From the NCBI GenBank assembly GCA_008704415.1, contig VXIS01000177.1, positions 33,301-97,300 on the forward strand: a stretch of DNA of 64,000 bases, read 5' to 3'. Origin of the DNA: Sphaerosporella brunnea. Its lineage: Eukaryota; Ascomycota; Pezizomycetes; Pezizales; Pyronemataceae. The translations under genes were made by a program, and so were the position numbers. Below are positions 22,602 through 32,643 of this stretch, piece after piece (within the stretch, counting starts at the first letter, position 1; every line of letters begins with the position of its first letter). The notes under the pieces were generated by a model, which did no database searches, was not told the DNA's origin, and saw nothing but the letters and a program-made list of their open reading frames with translations.

Positions 22602-23427
22602 ATGTCTCTCCCGCTCCGCGGTCTCCAAGAGCCCGCCAACCCCTTCGACTGGCGCGTCGGCGAATCCTACGAGTCATTCCTCCAGCGCTACCTTGCACGA
22701 GAGGCTGCGAGCACTCTACGCACCTACATCAACGACCTCAACGTCGTAAACGCTTATTACGGATTCCCGTCACTTCCTCTTCCTGCACAGGAGCAGCTAG
22801 TTGCACAACCCCAGCAGCAGCAGCAGCAGCAGCCGGGCGTAAAGCGGTGGGAGCTGGCCGAGGCTTACCAGGCTGCGACCGCCGCGGGACAGGCTGTGGG
22901 AGAGCCGTTGCTTGGCGGAAGTAGCGAAGCGGCAGCTGAAGCGGTTGAAGCAAGTGGGCTGGAAGATCTGGACATCTCAGGCTCTTTTACGGAGATCTCG
23001 ACGCTTCCGGGCACGTACAGTGCCTCGGCTACTGTTGAGGACACATTTGCCGGAAGGGGCCATGTCCCGCAGCAACAGCACCGGCCGAATGAGGGTCAGG
23101 AGTTCCTCTGCCTCGTCGCCGCTAACCGCATAATCGTTCGTGGCGTGTCGGCGCGCACGACGGAGGAGAAGGTGCGCAGGTTTTTTGCCGAGAGGCACAT
23201 CAATGTGTAAGTTATCCTATCCAATGGTTGCGGGACTGGGGGAGAACATGCGTGCTGATGCGAGAGATTGCAACAGTGTAAAGGTTGAGCTCCCGGTCAG
23301 CGTACAGACCGGAGAACTGCTCAAGTGGCTGTATGTGGACTTTCAGAACGAGGATGCCGCGAAGGCTGCACGGGAGTGCTTGATGCTTGCGGCTGGATTG
23401 CAGTTTTTTAGGGTTGTTGCGACATGA
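22602..23427 (+). CDS. RRM-like protein with polyQ segment (251 aa, 2 exons)
   Basis: Exons 22602..23206 and 23277..23427 are joined across a 70-bp intron (GTAAGT, CTGATGC, CAACAG), phase 2. Residues about 176-240 look like an RNA recognition motif: an RNP2-like strand (IIVRGV), a helix (TTEEKVRRFFAE), and an RNP1-like strand (KWLYVDF) followed by an Asn-Glu-Asp-Ala-Ala-Lys-Ala helix. RNP1 lacks the usual Lys/Arg-Gly-(Phe/Tyr) start, so it may be a non-canonical RRM. The N-terminal part is helical with seven consecutive glutamines. The intron falls inside the domain, so both exons are needed. Likely an RNA- or protein-binding factor; no orthologue is recognised. Confidence 0.75.
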
Positions 23428-23893
23428 TGGGAGCGATGAGTTGGGTACTTTGCCGCGTGGAATGGGGGTTCGATTGCCAGTTGAGACATGTGTGAATAGC
23501 CCAATAAACTGCGTTTTGCTTGGAGAGGGGTCGTTCCGTCGCGATCACACAGACTTGGAGAAAATCGAAACTCGGCTGTCAGAGGTGGTGGATGCCGCAG
23601 AACTTGACTCAGACAAACGGGAGCTAAGACCAAAAAAAAAGGCTTTCACATATTACAGTCGGTGGGTACACTCGCAACTTGGGTTCTTTGACAAAAAAAA
23701 AACGCGATTCACGGTTCGCTCGTGATCACTCCCCTTCACCTCACAACACTCTGCAAACGGGCTGCACGAACCGGGCTATGCCCTGGCGAGTGAATCCCAA
23801 TGATCGAAGCGCAAAGACAAAGCCCCTCACGGGCGCATCCCCAACCGTGCGCTCCCGCCCAACCCCCCGTCTCACCTTCCTCGTACACCCCCC

Positions 23894-24578
23894 ATGGATC
23901 CCTCCCCGCCGCAGACCCCGCGGACCTTCCCGGCGCCGCCACGCTCGCCCTTCCCGCCAAAGTCTCCGAGCGAGATCTACGTACCCACCAAGGACGGCTG
24001 GACGACTGCGCACACGGCGAGTCCGGTGCGGGGAGTTCCGCCCCAAAGTAACCGCTCTTCTCCACTTCCACTCCACTGCGAGGGGGGCTCTGACGTTGTT
24101 GCTAGTGCCCAGGTCCGCCGCCGAGATCCATCGCAGCCCGCCGACTCCCGACAACAGGCGCAGCCACAGGTTCCCCGATATGAGGCATGCCCAGGGGATG
24201 GGCGACCCGCACGCTCAGAGGTCGGAGTCTCCGATCACTCCGGGTAGATCCCTCCCCTCCTGAATCGGTAACGGCAAAAACTGTGCTGATATGTGCAGTG
24301 AGACATAATAGGAGCCGCACGGAGGGCGCGATCCTCATGACCCCGACCCCGACCACGAACCCCACCCCCACCCCCACGCCTACCCCCACCCGTGAGCGTT
24401 TGTACCCTACTCCTGGCCACGAGGGATTGATGCTGATACTGCGATAGGTGCCAACCAGAACCAGAGCCAGATACGCAGGTCTTTGTCGATCTGGGGGAAG
24501 ATGAAGGAACCCGAGACGCAGAGCGACGCTGCTCCGCCTCGTCCGCCGACCAAGAAGAGCAGCTGTGTCATACAGTAA
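23894..24578 (+). CDS. Proline-rich protein with C-terminal CaaX box (171 aa, 4 exons)
   Basis: Exons are 23894..24047, 24106..24243, 24299..24391 and 24448..24578. The three introns are 58, 55 and 56 bp, each with a CTGAC or CTGAT branch site, and all junctions keep frame. The protein is rich in Pro, Ser, Thr and Arg, with a PTPTPTPT tract in exon 3. It ends in KKSSCVIQ: a cysteine four residues from the end with aliphatic residues after it and a basic patch before it, the pattern for prenylation (CaaX) and membrane attachment. No GTPase motifs are present, so it is not a Ras/Rho protein. It is probably a small, disordered, lipid-anchored adaptor. The model depends on four splice choices made by eye. 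Confidence 0.6.
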
Positions 24579-24599
24579 CTAGGCGTCGGGCTCGCATCT

Positions 24600-25025
24600 T
24601 TGTAAACATAGACACCGGTCCTTCCGGTTTTCTACCGGCACAAATTACGAAATGCAATCAAAGTGAAAGCAAAACTAAACCGTTTTCAAGTAAAATAGGG
24701 GAGCTAGTGGGTGGGAGCCAGTGAGGATGGGTTTGTTGGTGCGTCTGGGGAACCGCGTGGCATCCACCCTCAACCTTTCGAGCAACCTCACACAATCCCC
24801 CTGATTTCAGCTTGATCTTAATGAGTAGCCCATGCCAGTTCCTCCTCGTATTCCTTTTCAAGTTCCATCAGTTTGAAGGGGTACTCCCGCAGGTGATACC
24901 AGCTCTTTTGGTCGGTCTGTACATGTGGCTGAATAAAACGCATATCGGCATGGATGTTCATCAACTGAATAGGCCGCGTTAGTGTTGCTCTATCGTTGGT
25001 GGATCCAAGCTTTTATACTTCAGGA
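24600..25025 (-). repeat. Duplicated block, copy 2
   Basis: Counterpart of the block at 8615..9645, without its insertion of about 600 bp. The right end, read on the minus strand, is GTATAAAAGCTTGGATCC, followed by a CACTAAC and TATTCAG. That can be read either as a TATA box plus leader or as a 53-bp intron. The block contains the intact 47-codon frame at 24818..24961. Confidence 0.7.
24818..24961 (-). CDS. Microprotein or 3' exon in the duplicated block (47 aa)
   Basis: An ATG at 24961 opens 47 codons. The protein has a helical, charged C-terminal half (LMELEKEYEEELAWATH) and a WYHL element. The related block near 8.8 kb keeps recognisable pieces of the same frame with frameshifts, so this was probably once coding. 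Just upstream lies GTATAAAAG, about 50 bp before the ATG, which could be a TATA box. Alternatively GTATAA to TATTCAG with a CACTAAC branch site is a good 53-bp intron and this is the last exon of a longer gene. I do not recognise the sequence. Confidence 0.35.
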   Translation of the reverse strand: MNIHADMRFIQPHVQTDQKSWYHLREYPFKLMELEKEYEEELAWATH

Positions 25026-25034
25026 GACCAACAT

Positions 25035-25385
25035 CTAGCGGTCGTTCTGCGTCCCTCTAGAACGCGTCAGATAGAGGTAATCCTCGATCAATCCCCGTTG
25101 ACCATTACAGCGTACAGCAAAACCTAGTGGGTCACTGATCGGTGATCCAACGTTCCTCGATTCCTCCCAGGGATTGTGGCAAAAGTATACGTTGCATACA
25201 TCACCCAGCTTCTTCCAGGCCGCCAGTATCACGATCCGCTCATGGGAATCAGTGAGGATTTCGACAGCCACATCTTTTGCGAATGGAGGGGAAATCCGTG
25301 GCTGGCCGACACCTTGTCGAGAACTTCTGCAATCTGAAACTGCGATTTCCGGACTACTCAGTGTAAATTTCAGTTTTTACCAGCA
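25035..25385 (-). pseudogene. Open coding-like fragment without ATG (about 116 codons)
   Basis: A minus-strand frame stays open from about 25385 to a stop at 25035. Its composition looks protein-like, with the strings VAVEILTDSHER and AAWKKLGDVCNVYF and balanced hydrophobic and charged residues. No in-frame ATG starts it, and no convincing splice link to the 47-codon frame keeps this phase. It may be a gene fragment or an internal exon. Function unknown. Confidence 0.3.
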
Positions 25386-26638
25386 AATGGTCCTAGCGAT
25401 AAGCCGCAAGTTTTTTAAGGCACACATGGGAGGGGTGAGAGTATCACCAACGCCCATGACGCGCAACCAAATCATGGGGCTTTACTGTAATGGACTGCAC
25501 AGTCATATTTTGAACTTCAGGCGATGACAAGATTTCACCACGACAGCGTTTGCCGAGTACATGTAGCTGGCTTTGACACAGAACCTCGCAGAGTTGGGTG
25601 GATGCTGGAAAGCACACATCGTACATATGATCCGTAGTAATTGTCTCATTGTCTCTGGACATCTGTATAGTCTCGACCTCAGTTTGTGTAGCGTTGGTTG
25701 TTTAGCAGGGAACGCTGGCTTGTTGTTGTCCTGTCCGTCTTGAACGACCGAAACCAGCTTCCGCACAGGTATGTGGTGGATAGTATCTGCACTGCAACAC
25801 TGCGCGAGTAGAAAGCTAGCTCACAGCGACACAGCCCATATTACTTAAGAGGCTACGTGGGTGGAGTTGAATGCATCCAACATCTGGCCCACGCATCAAG
25901 TGGGAGTCGACCAGCAGTGGCAGCAGGAAGCAGGAACAATCACCAAGCACTAGTACTATTACTAGAAGCTCATAAACCGACTGTGAGACAGCATAAGCCC
26001 CAGAAGTATTTCCACATCTTGCAAACGTAGCCTTCGATTATGCAGCCCCAATGCTTGTCCCCGTTCACAACACGGCTTCCTGCAAAGCCACCGAAGAAGA
26101 AGGAGGACTGTATCGTGGGATGAGTCGCCGTGACCAAGCTCTCTTGGATTGGATAGCTCCACGTTGCTCTGCCTCCCTTGTGAAAAACAACCTGCCGAGC
26201 TTACCTCTGCTGTTGAGGTAAGGGCGGCGCTGTTGCTCTCCTGTCCCAGAGCTCTAGATCCGGACGCTATGCACCCAACCCACGGCGGAGCTACCACCGG
26301 GCCTAGTAGCTGTAGAATATCTCCACCGCCATCCCAGTCCTCAGGCGCAGAATGGCACCAAGTCCCCACCGCACTCAGTCCACGCCGAGACCGGACGCCG
26401 CCACCTTCACGGCCGTCAGAAAAAAATGTAACCCTACGCCCTGAGCCACCAGCCTTTTCCCTCCTTTGCTGCTCCCTCTCCTCTTTCCATCTCGCTAGCA
26501 CTGTCAACACCTTTCGAGCACAACAGCACATATCCTCACACAGCACATCGCGTCCTTTCCTTTTCCGACAACATCTCACACCCTAACCGCGACTACCAGC
26601 ACCGACCGCGACGCGCTTGTGTCTGAGCAGGTAAGCAG
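25386..26638. other. Intergenic region and CT-rich leader
   Basis: No supported gene. From about 26440 to 26560 the plus strand is strongly CT- and CA-rich, the leader of the gene at 26639. A long minus-strand frame opposite it (25962..26579) begins at GTG and mirrors that leader, so it was not called. Confidence 0.4.
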
Positions 26639-28872
26639 ATGGCTGCGTCCATGGAAGCGATGAAGGTTGTGCATGCCGGCGCTGGAGATGGTGTCGCGCT
26701 GCGCGGCATAGAGGCTGAGATTCCGCGTGCTCGCGAGGATCGCCTCGTCGAAGGTAACCCTGAGATCAACAAGGACGCCGAGATGACATCGCAGAAAGAC
26801 AGCGGCGGAGACGACTCGCTGCGCATCATCGAGGCCGAGGTGGCGAGTGCTGCTGACGGAAAGCTGGTCGACACGGACGAGATGCAGTCGCCGAAGGCTG
26901 GCGCGGGTGACCAGCTGCGCGTCCAGGAGGCTGAAGCTGCCGTGATTTCGACTGCTGCTGATGCGCTTGGGGATAACTCTCAGATAACCCCGGACGACAA
27001 GGCTGGAGACGGTGTTGTCCCGCTGAGCATCAACGAGGCGGCAGTTGCCATGATTCCGCGAGCTGCTGCTGATGCTACTGAGGATAAGGATAACCCCCAG
27101 CACAGCACGCGCAAGATGTCGTCACAGAACGCTGGCGCTGGTGACCAGCCGAGCATCAAGGAGGCTGAATTTTCCATGCTTCCGCGTGCTGCTGTTGATG
27201 CTACTGAGGATAACCCCCAGCACAACATATCGTCACACAATGCTGTCGCTGGTGAGCAGCTGCGCATCAACGAGGCCGAAGGTTCCAAGGTTTCGCCTGC
27301 CAGCGCTGTCAACCCGCTTCGCGAACCCGAAGCCACGAGTGGAAAAAACACCGGGCAGCAGCCGCCAGCGCCTGTGGCGGCAGAAACCGCTGCAGCACGT
27401 TACGCGCACTACGCAGATCTCAACGAGCGTATGCTGCGCGGTGCGCGCCGAATGGCAGAGACGTCGATGCCCTGGGAGTTGCCGCTCTGCGGTGGCGCCG
27501 GGTACGCCAACACGCCAGCCGCCGGGCCGAAGCCGTTGCCGCCGCCGGAACCAAGCAACGTTGCGGACACCTCGCTGATGCCGCCGCCAGCGTGGGTGCG
27601 GAACACGCCGAGGGCTGGCGGAAACGCGGAGTCCAGCACGCACGATCCTGACACTGGTGCCAGTGACAGTGACGATAACTTGGTCCAGATCTTTCCCAAG
27701 GGCAAGAGCGTGGCCGCGCGAGGATCTGCTGGTGAGACGGTGAAGGATGCTAGTATGTCCGCCCCTATCTCCTCCTTCTCGCCGCCTGCCGCCCCCATGA
27801 GCAAGTACCGGGCACGCCACGCCAAGAAAATGGCAGAACAGGAGTTGCTCAAGAGCAAGCGCGCTCTCACCCGCAAGGTTTGCAAGACTCTGCTGCCAAG
27901 ACGAACCGGACTGATGACAAACAGGTGATTGCGCAGCCGGCTCTGGTGACTACGTCCACTCCTGTCCCTTTTCGCTCACCGCGTGTCGCTACCATGACCA
28001 TGAACAGATATCGGGCACGCAAAGCCAGGAAAATCGCAGCCCAGGAGCTGCTCAACGCCAAGCACAAGGTGGATGCCATGCAAAAGCTTGCCAACGCGCC
28101 GACTGAAGCTGCGGGCGCGACGAACAAGCAGGCGGCTGGGATGGACCATCTGACTTTCCGAGAAACGCTTACGCTGCTAGGCACGCCCTGGGTGCCGCTT
28201 CCAGACTTGGAGCCAAAGCAGTTCCCCTTTCCGGCAACCGCGAACGCGCAGCCCCTGGTGCCGAGCACGTCCGTTCCCACGAAGAGACCCGGCGATGAGC
28301 TTACACAGCTTGTCGCAAAGATTGCAAAGGTTGTCGAAAACTGTGCGAAGCTGCTGGGGCCGGTGGACGTGGACGAGAGCGACAGTGACGGTGACGATAC
28401 CTTGGTCCATCACACTGGCGAGGCTCCGCAGCCGGTGTCCGCTCCAATTCCCGCGATCTCGCCGCCTGTCGCCGCGCTTGCCAGGTCTCGCGCGGGAGGT
28501 GAGGACGGAATCGAGAAACGGGAGATGCTCAGGGCTAGGGCTGCTGCTGAGAGGCAGGCTGCTGCTGCTGAGAGGCAGGCTGCTGCTGCTGAGAGGCAGG
28601 CTGCTGCTGCCAGGAAGTTACGCGCCGAGGCCCAGGCGTCCACGAGCATCGACGCAGAGACGGACCCGGAGGAGTATATCTTGATGCTCCCCGCTAGGAT
28701 TGTGCAGGAGGGGCGCGAGGCTCCAGGTAACCTGATGATGACCCCGGCGAAAGTGCTGAAGAGTTCTCTGGAGGAGGAGGACAGCGACATCGAGAGCGAC
28801 AGCGACGATGAAGATGCGCTGGTTCAGTTGGTGTTCAGAAGGCATTCTCGCAAAGCAAGCGACGACGATTAA
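26639..28872 (+). CDS. Modular repeat protein with acidic SDSDD-LV motifs (728 aa, 2 exons)
   Basis: Exons 26639..27877 and 27925..28872 are joined across a 47-bp intron (GTTTGC, CTGATGAC, AACAG) in phase 0. Without splicing the frame stops at 27928 while the downstream frame stays clearly coding. Residues about 10-220 are six degenerate repeats of about 40 residues of the type AGAGDQ-LRI-EAE-..-RAA-DAT-ED. Two MxKYRARHAKKMAEQELL / MNRYRARKARKIAAQELL modules flank the splice junction. Three acidic motifs (SDSDDNLVQ, SDSDGDDTLVH, SDSDDEDALVQ) punctuate the protein, and AERQAAA occurs three times near residue 590. It is largely disordered or helical with no enzyme motif. Repeat expansion has clearly shaped it; I know no family. 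Confidence 0.7.
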
Positions 28873-29222
28873 GCGAGTGCTTTGCGTGGTCAGAGGATCA
28901 GTGGTGTTGGAACTCTTGTTAGACGCGGTTAGCAAGTTTAGTGAATTAGCAATAAAAATGCGTGCTTTTCGATAGTTGATCCTGAGGGCGAGGAGCGTTG
29001 GCAACCAGGTGGGTGACAGCGGCGATACTGCGTGCAAGAGTGCTGTGGATCACCCGCGTGGCGGTGGTCGTGGGCCGGCGAGCCATGCCAAGACGGCCGT
29101 GATGCTACCAACCCGCCGTGTTCCCACCGCGTCAACCGCGCACCGCCGACTCTTTGCAGCGCCGATAGCACTAACAGCAGCGTCCACTCCGACTCTAATT
29201 GCACCATCAAAAACCCGCCATC
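28873..29222. other. Intergenic region
   Basis: No gene is supported. The right end is CA-rich and forms the leader of the small membrane protein starting at 29223. Confidence 0.4.
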
Positions 29223-29465
29223 ATGTCTCGTAGCCCGAGGAAGCAGGTGGCCGATCGCCAGCGAAGCAACCCCAAGCACGGCGGTGCCGCCAAGAAGCCG
29301 GAAGCGGTCGCTTTCACGGTTGTGAGGGGTGCCTGCACTGCCTTTTTTTTTTGTTTTGCTTTTGTTATCTTGTCATTTGTTGCGGTGTTTCTGCACTTGT
29401 CACTTCGGGCCACATGTCGGTCTGTACGCAATGGCACTTCCTGCTGTTTGTTCGGTTCTTTGTAG
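29223..29465 (+). CDS. Small single-pass membrane protein (80 aa)
   Basis: An ATG at 29223 in good context (CATCATGTC) opens 80 codons. A basic N-terminus of about 35 residues (SPRKQVADRQRSNPKHGG) precedes one strongly hydrophobic segment at about residues 43-60 (FFFCFAFVILSFVAVFL) and a short tail. The layout loosely resembles the Ysy6/RAMP4 type of small ER proteins (basic cytosolic part then one membrane segment), but sequence identity is not convincing and the C-terminal tail is long for that family. A poly-T run within the frame could cause slippage or mark a frame end, so a shorter spliced product is possible. Confidence 0.4.
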   Translation: MSRSPRKQVADRQRSNPKHGGAAKKPEAVAFTVVRGACTAFFFCFAFVILSFVAVFLHLSLRATCRSVRNGTSCCLFGSL

Positions 29466-30036
29466 TTGATGTCGCTGAAACGTCGTTCCCCGTCAATGGT
29501 GCAAATTGCGCGGCGTGTCGGTGTAGCCGGAGAATGGAATAATCCCCGATCCGCTGGGTTTTTATATCGGCGTTCTGCCGTCACAATTCTATCCGCTAGA
29601 TCAAGCAATATGTTGCCAGACATCCAGCGCAATCCCTCCCCTATAGAACGCCGGGAAAATACAAAAGCCACGACCGTTCCGTGCAAGTGAATATACCCGT
29701 GCACAATTTGGCATTCTACACCCCGTGCCGCCTCTACCGCAGAGTACTACCCGCCGCCTTGGCAGCTTCTGGAAGGAGTGATATCAACGTGTATTCTCAC
29801 TCCAAGCAGCAAAGACAAACAGCGATAGAAAGCAGTTTTGCAAAAAAAACGAGTGTTTTCAGCGCCCGCAGTGACAGCTGAACAGCCGGCCGAAACAACC
29901 GCGCTTAACAACAACGCCTCAAGTCGAACCACGCACACCCCACACCCGCCGCCAATAACCCCCTTCCCCACCCCCCCCCCCCCCACCCAACCCGCAAAAA
30001 ACTTCGCGTCCAAACCCGACAAGACAACACACGCAA
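29466..30036. other. Intergenic region with a C-rich leader
   Basis: No supported gene. A run of 14 Cs at about 29970-29990 and CA-rich sequence directly precede the RING-H2 gene. The long Pro/Thr-rich frame across it is a composition artefact. Confidence 0.4.
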
Positions 30037-30654
30037 ATGCCGCCGCCGACGCCGCGCCGCCGCGCCCCGCTACGTTCGTGTCGCCTCCCCGCCGGCACCC
30101 CCGCCCCGCCAGCCGACTGCGTCATCTGCCTCGCCCCGCTGAAGGTTGTCGAGCGCACAGTGCTCACCCCGTGCTCGCACGCGCTCTTCCATCACACGTG
30201 CATCCGCACGTGGCTCGGCGGCAACGAGGGCGACCCGCGCTGCCCGATGTGTCGCCGCAGAGTCCTTGAGCTGGTCGCAGCGAACGGCGAAGTCGATGTC
30301 GTCGTTCCCGTCGAGCACCGGTGCGACGTTGAAGGCTGCGACGAGATCCACGCTGAGTGTCAGGAGTGTAAGGGTCGCCATCACGACAAGGACGCGCATA
30401 TCTGGCGAGACCCCCGAGACGAGGAGGACAGCGACTGGGTGCTTGCCGCTGGACGTGGTAAACCCCACAGGCCGACCGGACGCAGGATGACCAGGAGCTT
30501 GTCGAAGCGGGAGGGTAGCCGCCTGGTCGAGTTGGGTGGTGAGAGCAGCCAGCGCGAGGAGGAGAGTTGCGACGGTGAGGACTCGGAGGAGGGGGAGCGC
30601 AGAACGGACCCGGATTGGGGTGTTCGCCGTCGCGTGAGGAGGAAGTTGTGCTAG
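30037..30654 (+). CDS. RING-H2 finger protein (205 aa)
   Basis: The ATG at 30037 (GCAAATGCC) follows an A-rich leader. Cys28-x2-Cys31-x14-Cys46-x-His48-x3-His52-x2-Cys55-x13-Cys69-x2-Cys72 is a canonical RING-H2, with the Trp (CIRTWL) expected for E2 binding, so it is a probable ubiquitin ligase. A second Cys/His cluster at about residues 94-118 (RCDVEGC, ECQECKGRHHDKDAH) could bind another zinc. The tail is acidic and Arg-rich without a membrane segment. Codon use is strongly G/C-ending. The stop overlaps the stop of the convergent gene by a few bases. Confidence 0.8.
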   Translation: MPPPTPRRRAPLRSCRLPAGTPAPPADCVICLAPLKVVERTVLTPCSHALFHHTCIRTWLGGNEGDPRCPMCRRRVLELVAANGEVDVVVPVEHRCDVEGCDEIHAECQECKGRHHDKDAHIWRDPRDEEDSDWVLAAGRGKPHRPTGRRMTRSLSKREGSRLVELGGESSQREEESCDGEDSEEGERRTDPDWGVRRRVRRKLC

Positions 30655-30908
30655 GCGCGTTCGTCCGGGAATTGTGGGAGTAGTGCTTTGTAACGGGCGC
30701 TTTCACTCTGTTGGTGTGCGATTGCTGCTTCATAGTCGGGCGCTTTCATGTTTTTCTGTTTGTGTGTTTTTTTTTTTTTTTTCGGTTTGGGCTCAACGAT
30801 AGATGCCTGTTCTGTCGCTTTGCCGCTCCCCTGTGCTTCTTGCTGCTGCTGAATTTGTGCATCCTCGTCACCTGAGCCAGCTAACACGGCTTCCGAGACC
30901 CCACCCAT
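30651..30908 (-). CDS. Small Lys/Gln-rich protein, convergent with the RING gene (85 aa)
   Basis: An ATG at 30908 in the context GAAAATGGG opens 85 codons. Gln- and Lys-rich stretches are followed by a helical C-terminus (YEAAIAHQQSESARYKALL) ending in FPDERA. A run of A residues encodes five to six lysines in a row. The stop codon overlaps that of the RING gene, so the two transcripts must overlap tail to tail. No domain is recognised. The ordered amino-acid pattern of the C-terminus argues for a real gene; the small size keeps confidence moderate. Confidence 0.42.
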   Translation of the reverse strand: MGGVSEAVLAGSGDEDAQIQQQQEAQGSGKATEQASIVEPKPKKKKKTHKQKNMKAPDYEAAIAHQQSESARYKALLPQFPDERA

Positions 30909-31921
30909 TTTCTTTGCAGCGAATAAGCAGAATACTTAGGGTCGAAAAGCGCAAACTACCCCCAATTTCCTGTTGATGTAGAATACCCCCTTACCTGACA
31001 ACCAGGGATCCTTTACCTACTCGCTCCCACGTCACACTGGCCAGCGACCGTGTACCCCGAAGTACATGTTGCTACCAACCGACTCGCTCCAATTGGGTAT
31101 CAACAAACCACAAAAGCACGCCGGCGTTGGATACCGACGCAATTGCGTGTCCCGAGGTCCGCGTCGATGCTAGAATAAAGGAACTATAACGGAACAGCAA
31201 CGCTGACTCGGACCTCTCACAATCTGGGTCCGAATTATCGGATGCAAGCATTTCGCCTTCTCCCCCCCCCCCCCACCCACTGACTCAGACCACAACAAAA
31301 AAGCGTCTTCGGAAGTGTGATGTACGAATCGCAGCCCAGGACACGTACTGTTGCAGTACTGGATCAGCTTCCAGCGTCGCCAGACAATACAGCCATGACC
31401 GCGGTGTTCAACTGGCCACTACGTGCCAAAATACACACTCAGTTGGCTTAGAGAGAATAGAAATGGATTGGTTTTCCCAGCGTCACGTAGCATGAATTGC
31501 CCAGCAGTACTAGTATTCGTAGACCTCCACGGCTCTTCTCATCCTCGGAAACACTGCGCCTCGTCCGATCGCTAAGTCCTGGATTGACACCTAACGCTCT
31601 TGGTCATGTAATGAACGCCACAACATCATACGTCGATCTTCCTTTGGTCGGAGCCGAACAGTAAAGGACCTCAAGTGTGAGGAATCTCCAGAGCCGAGAA
31701 ATGTGAACAGTCAAGGGTGACGTAGCTGAACAGTGGGTTCCGCAGATCATGCTATCGCAGGGTCCGAACAGTGCAAGACCTGAACAGAGAAGGATATCCG
31801 CAGTCGACTTGTATCTACGCCAAGGTGACCCAGGGGTTAGCACTCATAGTTGTCCGTCCGTCTTTTGTGTGTCCATTCCACGACTTCAAGGATCTCGCCG
31901 ATGAGCTGGCGATCCCGGTTG
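30909..31921. other. Gene-free stretch
   Basis: About 1 kb of moderately AT-rich sequence with a C-run near 31265 and no supported gene, TIR or tandem repeat that I can see. Confidence 0.4.
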
Positions 31922-32140
31922 TCAACCAAGCAGCTGGATGACCTTCTCGGTGTTGGTGATCCGTTCGTTCAACGCACCCACAATGGCGTTGAAGCGCTCG
32001 GCCAGCTTTTTGATCGTGGGAAGGCGGATGCTGCGACTGCTGTTGTGGGAGCTGTCCTGGCAAAAGCAGTGCCACCACCCCCAATTTTGGCCATTCTTGC
32101 GGCGCGTTTGCATGACGCGGGTGAGATGGAGGTGGAACAT
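31922..32140 (-). CDS. Short ORF with helical C-terminus (72 aa), possible broken gene
   Basis: An ATG at 32140 opens 72 codons. The second half (LAERFNAIVGALNERI and TNTEKVIQLL) is a plausible amphipathic helix, and the upstream sequence (about 32190-32290 on the minus strand) is an A/C-rich leader. Just after the stop another frame continues with the strings DRQLIGEILEVVEWTHKRR and RTDNYEC. A frameshift or a missed intron may therefore have split a longer protein. Function unknown. Confidence 0.3.
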   Translation of the reverse strand: MFHLHLTRVMQTRRKNGQNWGWWHCFCQDSSHNSSRSIRLPTIKKLAERFNAIVGALNERITNTEKVIQLLG

Positions 32141-32643
32141 GCCTTGACCAGCCCGGGTCAGCCCGGAGGAAGCGTAAGCGCCATCGACAGCGTCGTTGTC
32201 GTTAGCGAGTCTCGGTGTGGTTAGTGGTGGTTGTTGCGGGTTTTGGTGTCTGTGTGGATTGATTGCTTGGAGGAGCAGTGTTTGCCGGGATTGGTGGGCA
32301 AGCTATCGCAGAAAATAAGGCATACACGACCTCCCTACTGGACGCTCACGGATGCATGCAATTGTGACCGAGTGCAGTTTTGAAGGCGGAGATGCCATTT
32401 CGTCTGCAAATTCGGTATTATGGTTGATTACTCAGGATAGTTACTCTGCATAGAACGTAACTAGGGGGGGAGGGGGCACTCTGCACATTTCAAAAATTTC
32501 GGCGGGGGTTACGCAATATAGTAGCCATTTATTTATTTATTTATCGAGAAAGAAATACAGCTACCTCGAATATGCTTACGGATCACCAAGTGTGTGTGTT
32601 CAGCACTCACAATCCCAGTCCATTAAAAATCTAAACTAGGTAC
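32141..32643. other. Intergenic region
   Basis: Holds the A/C-rich leader read to the left, a G-run near 32464 and a TTTA microsatellite at about 32528-32542. No gene is seen. Confidence 0.4.

Noticed and set aside
25962..26579. 205-codon minus-strand ORF
   Set aside because: Starts at GTG and lies opposite the CT-rich leader of the gene at 26639; its composition mirrors that leader.
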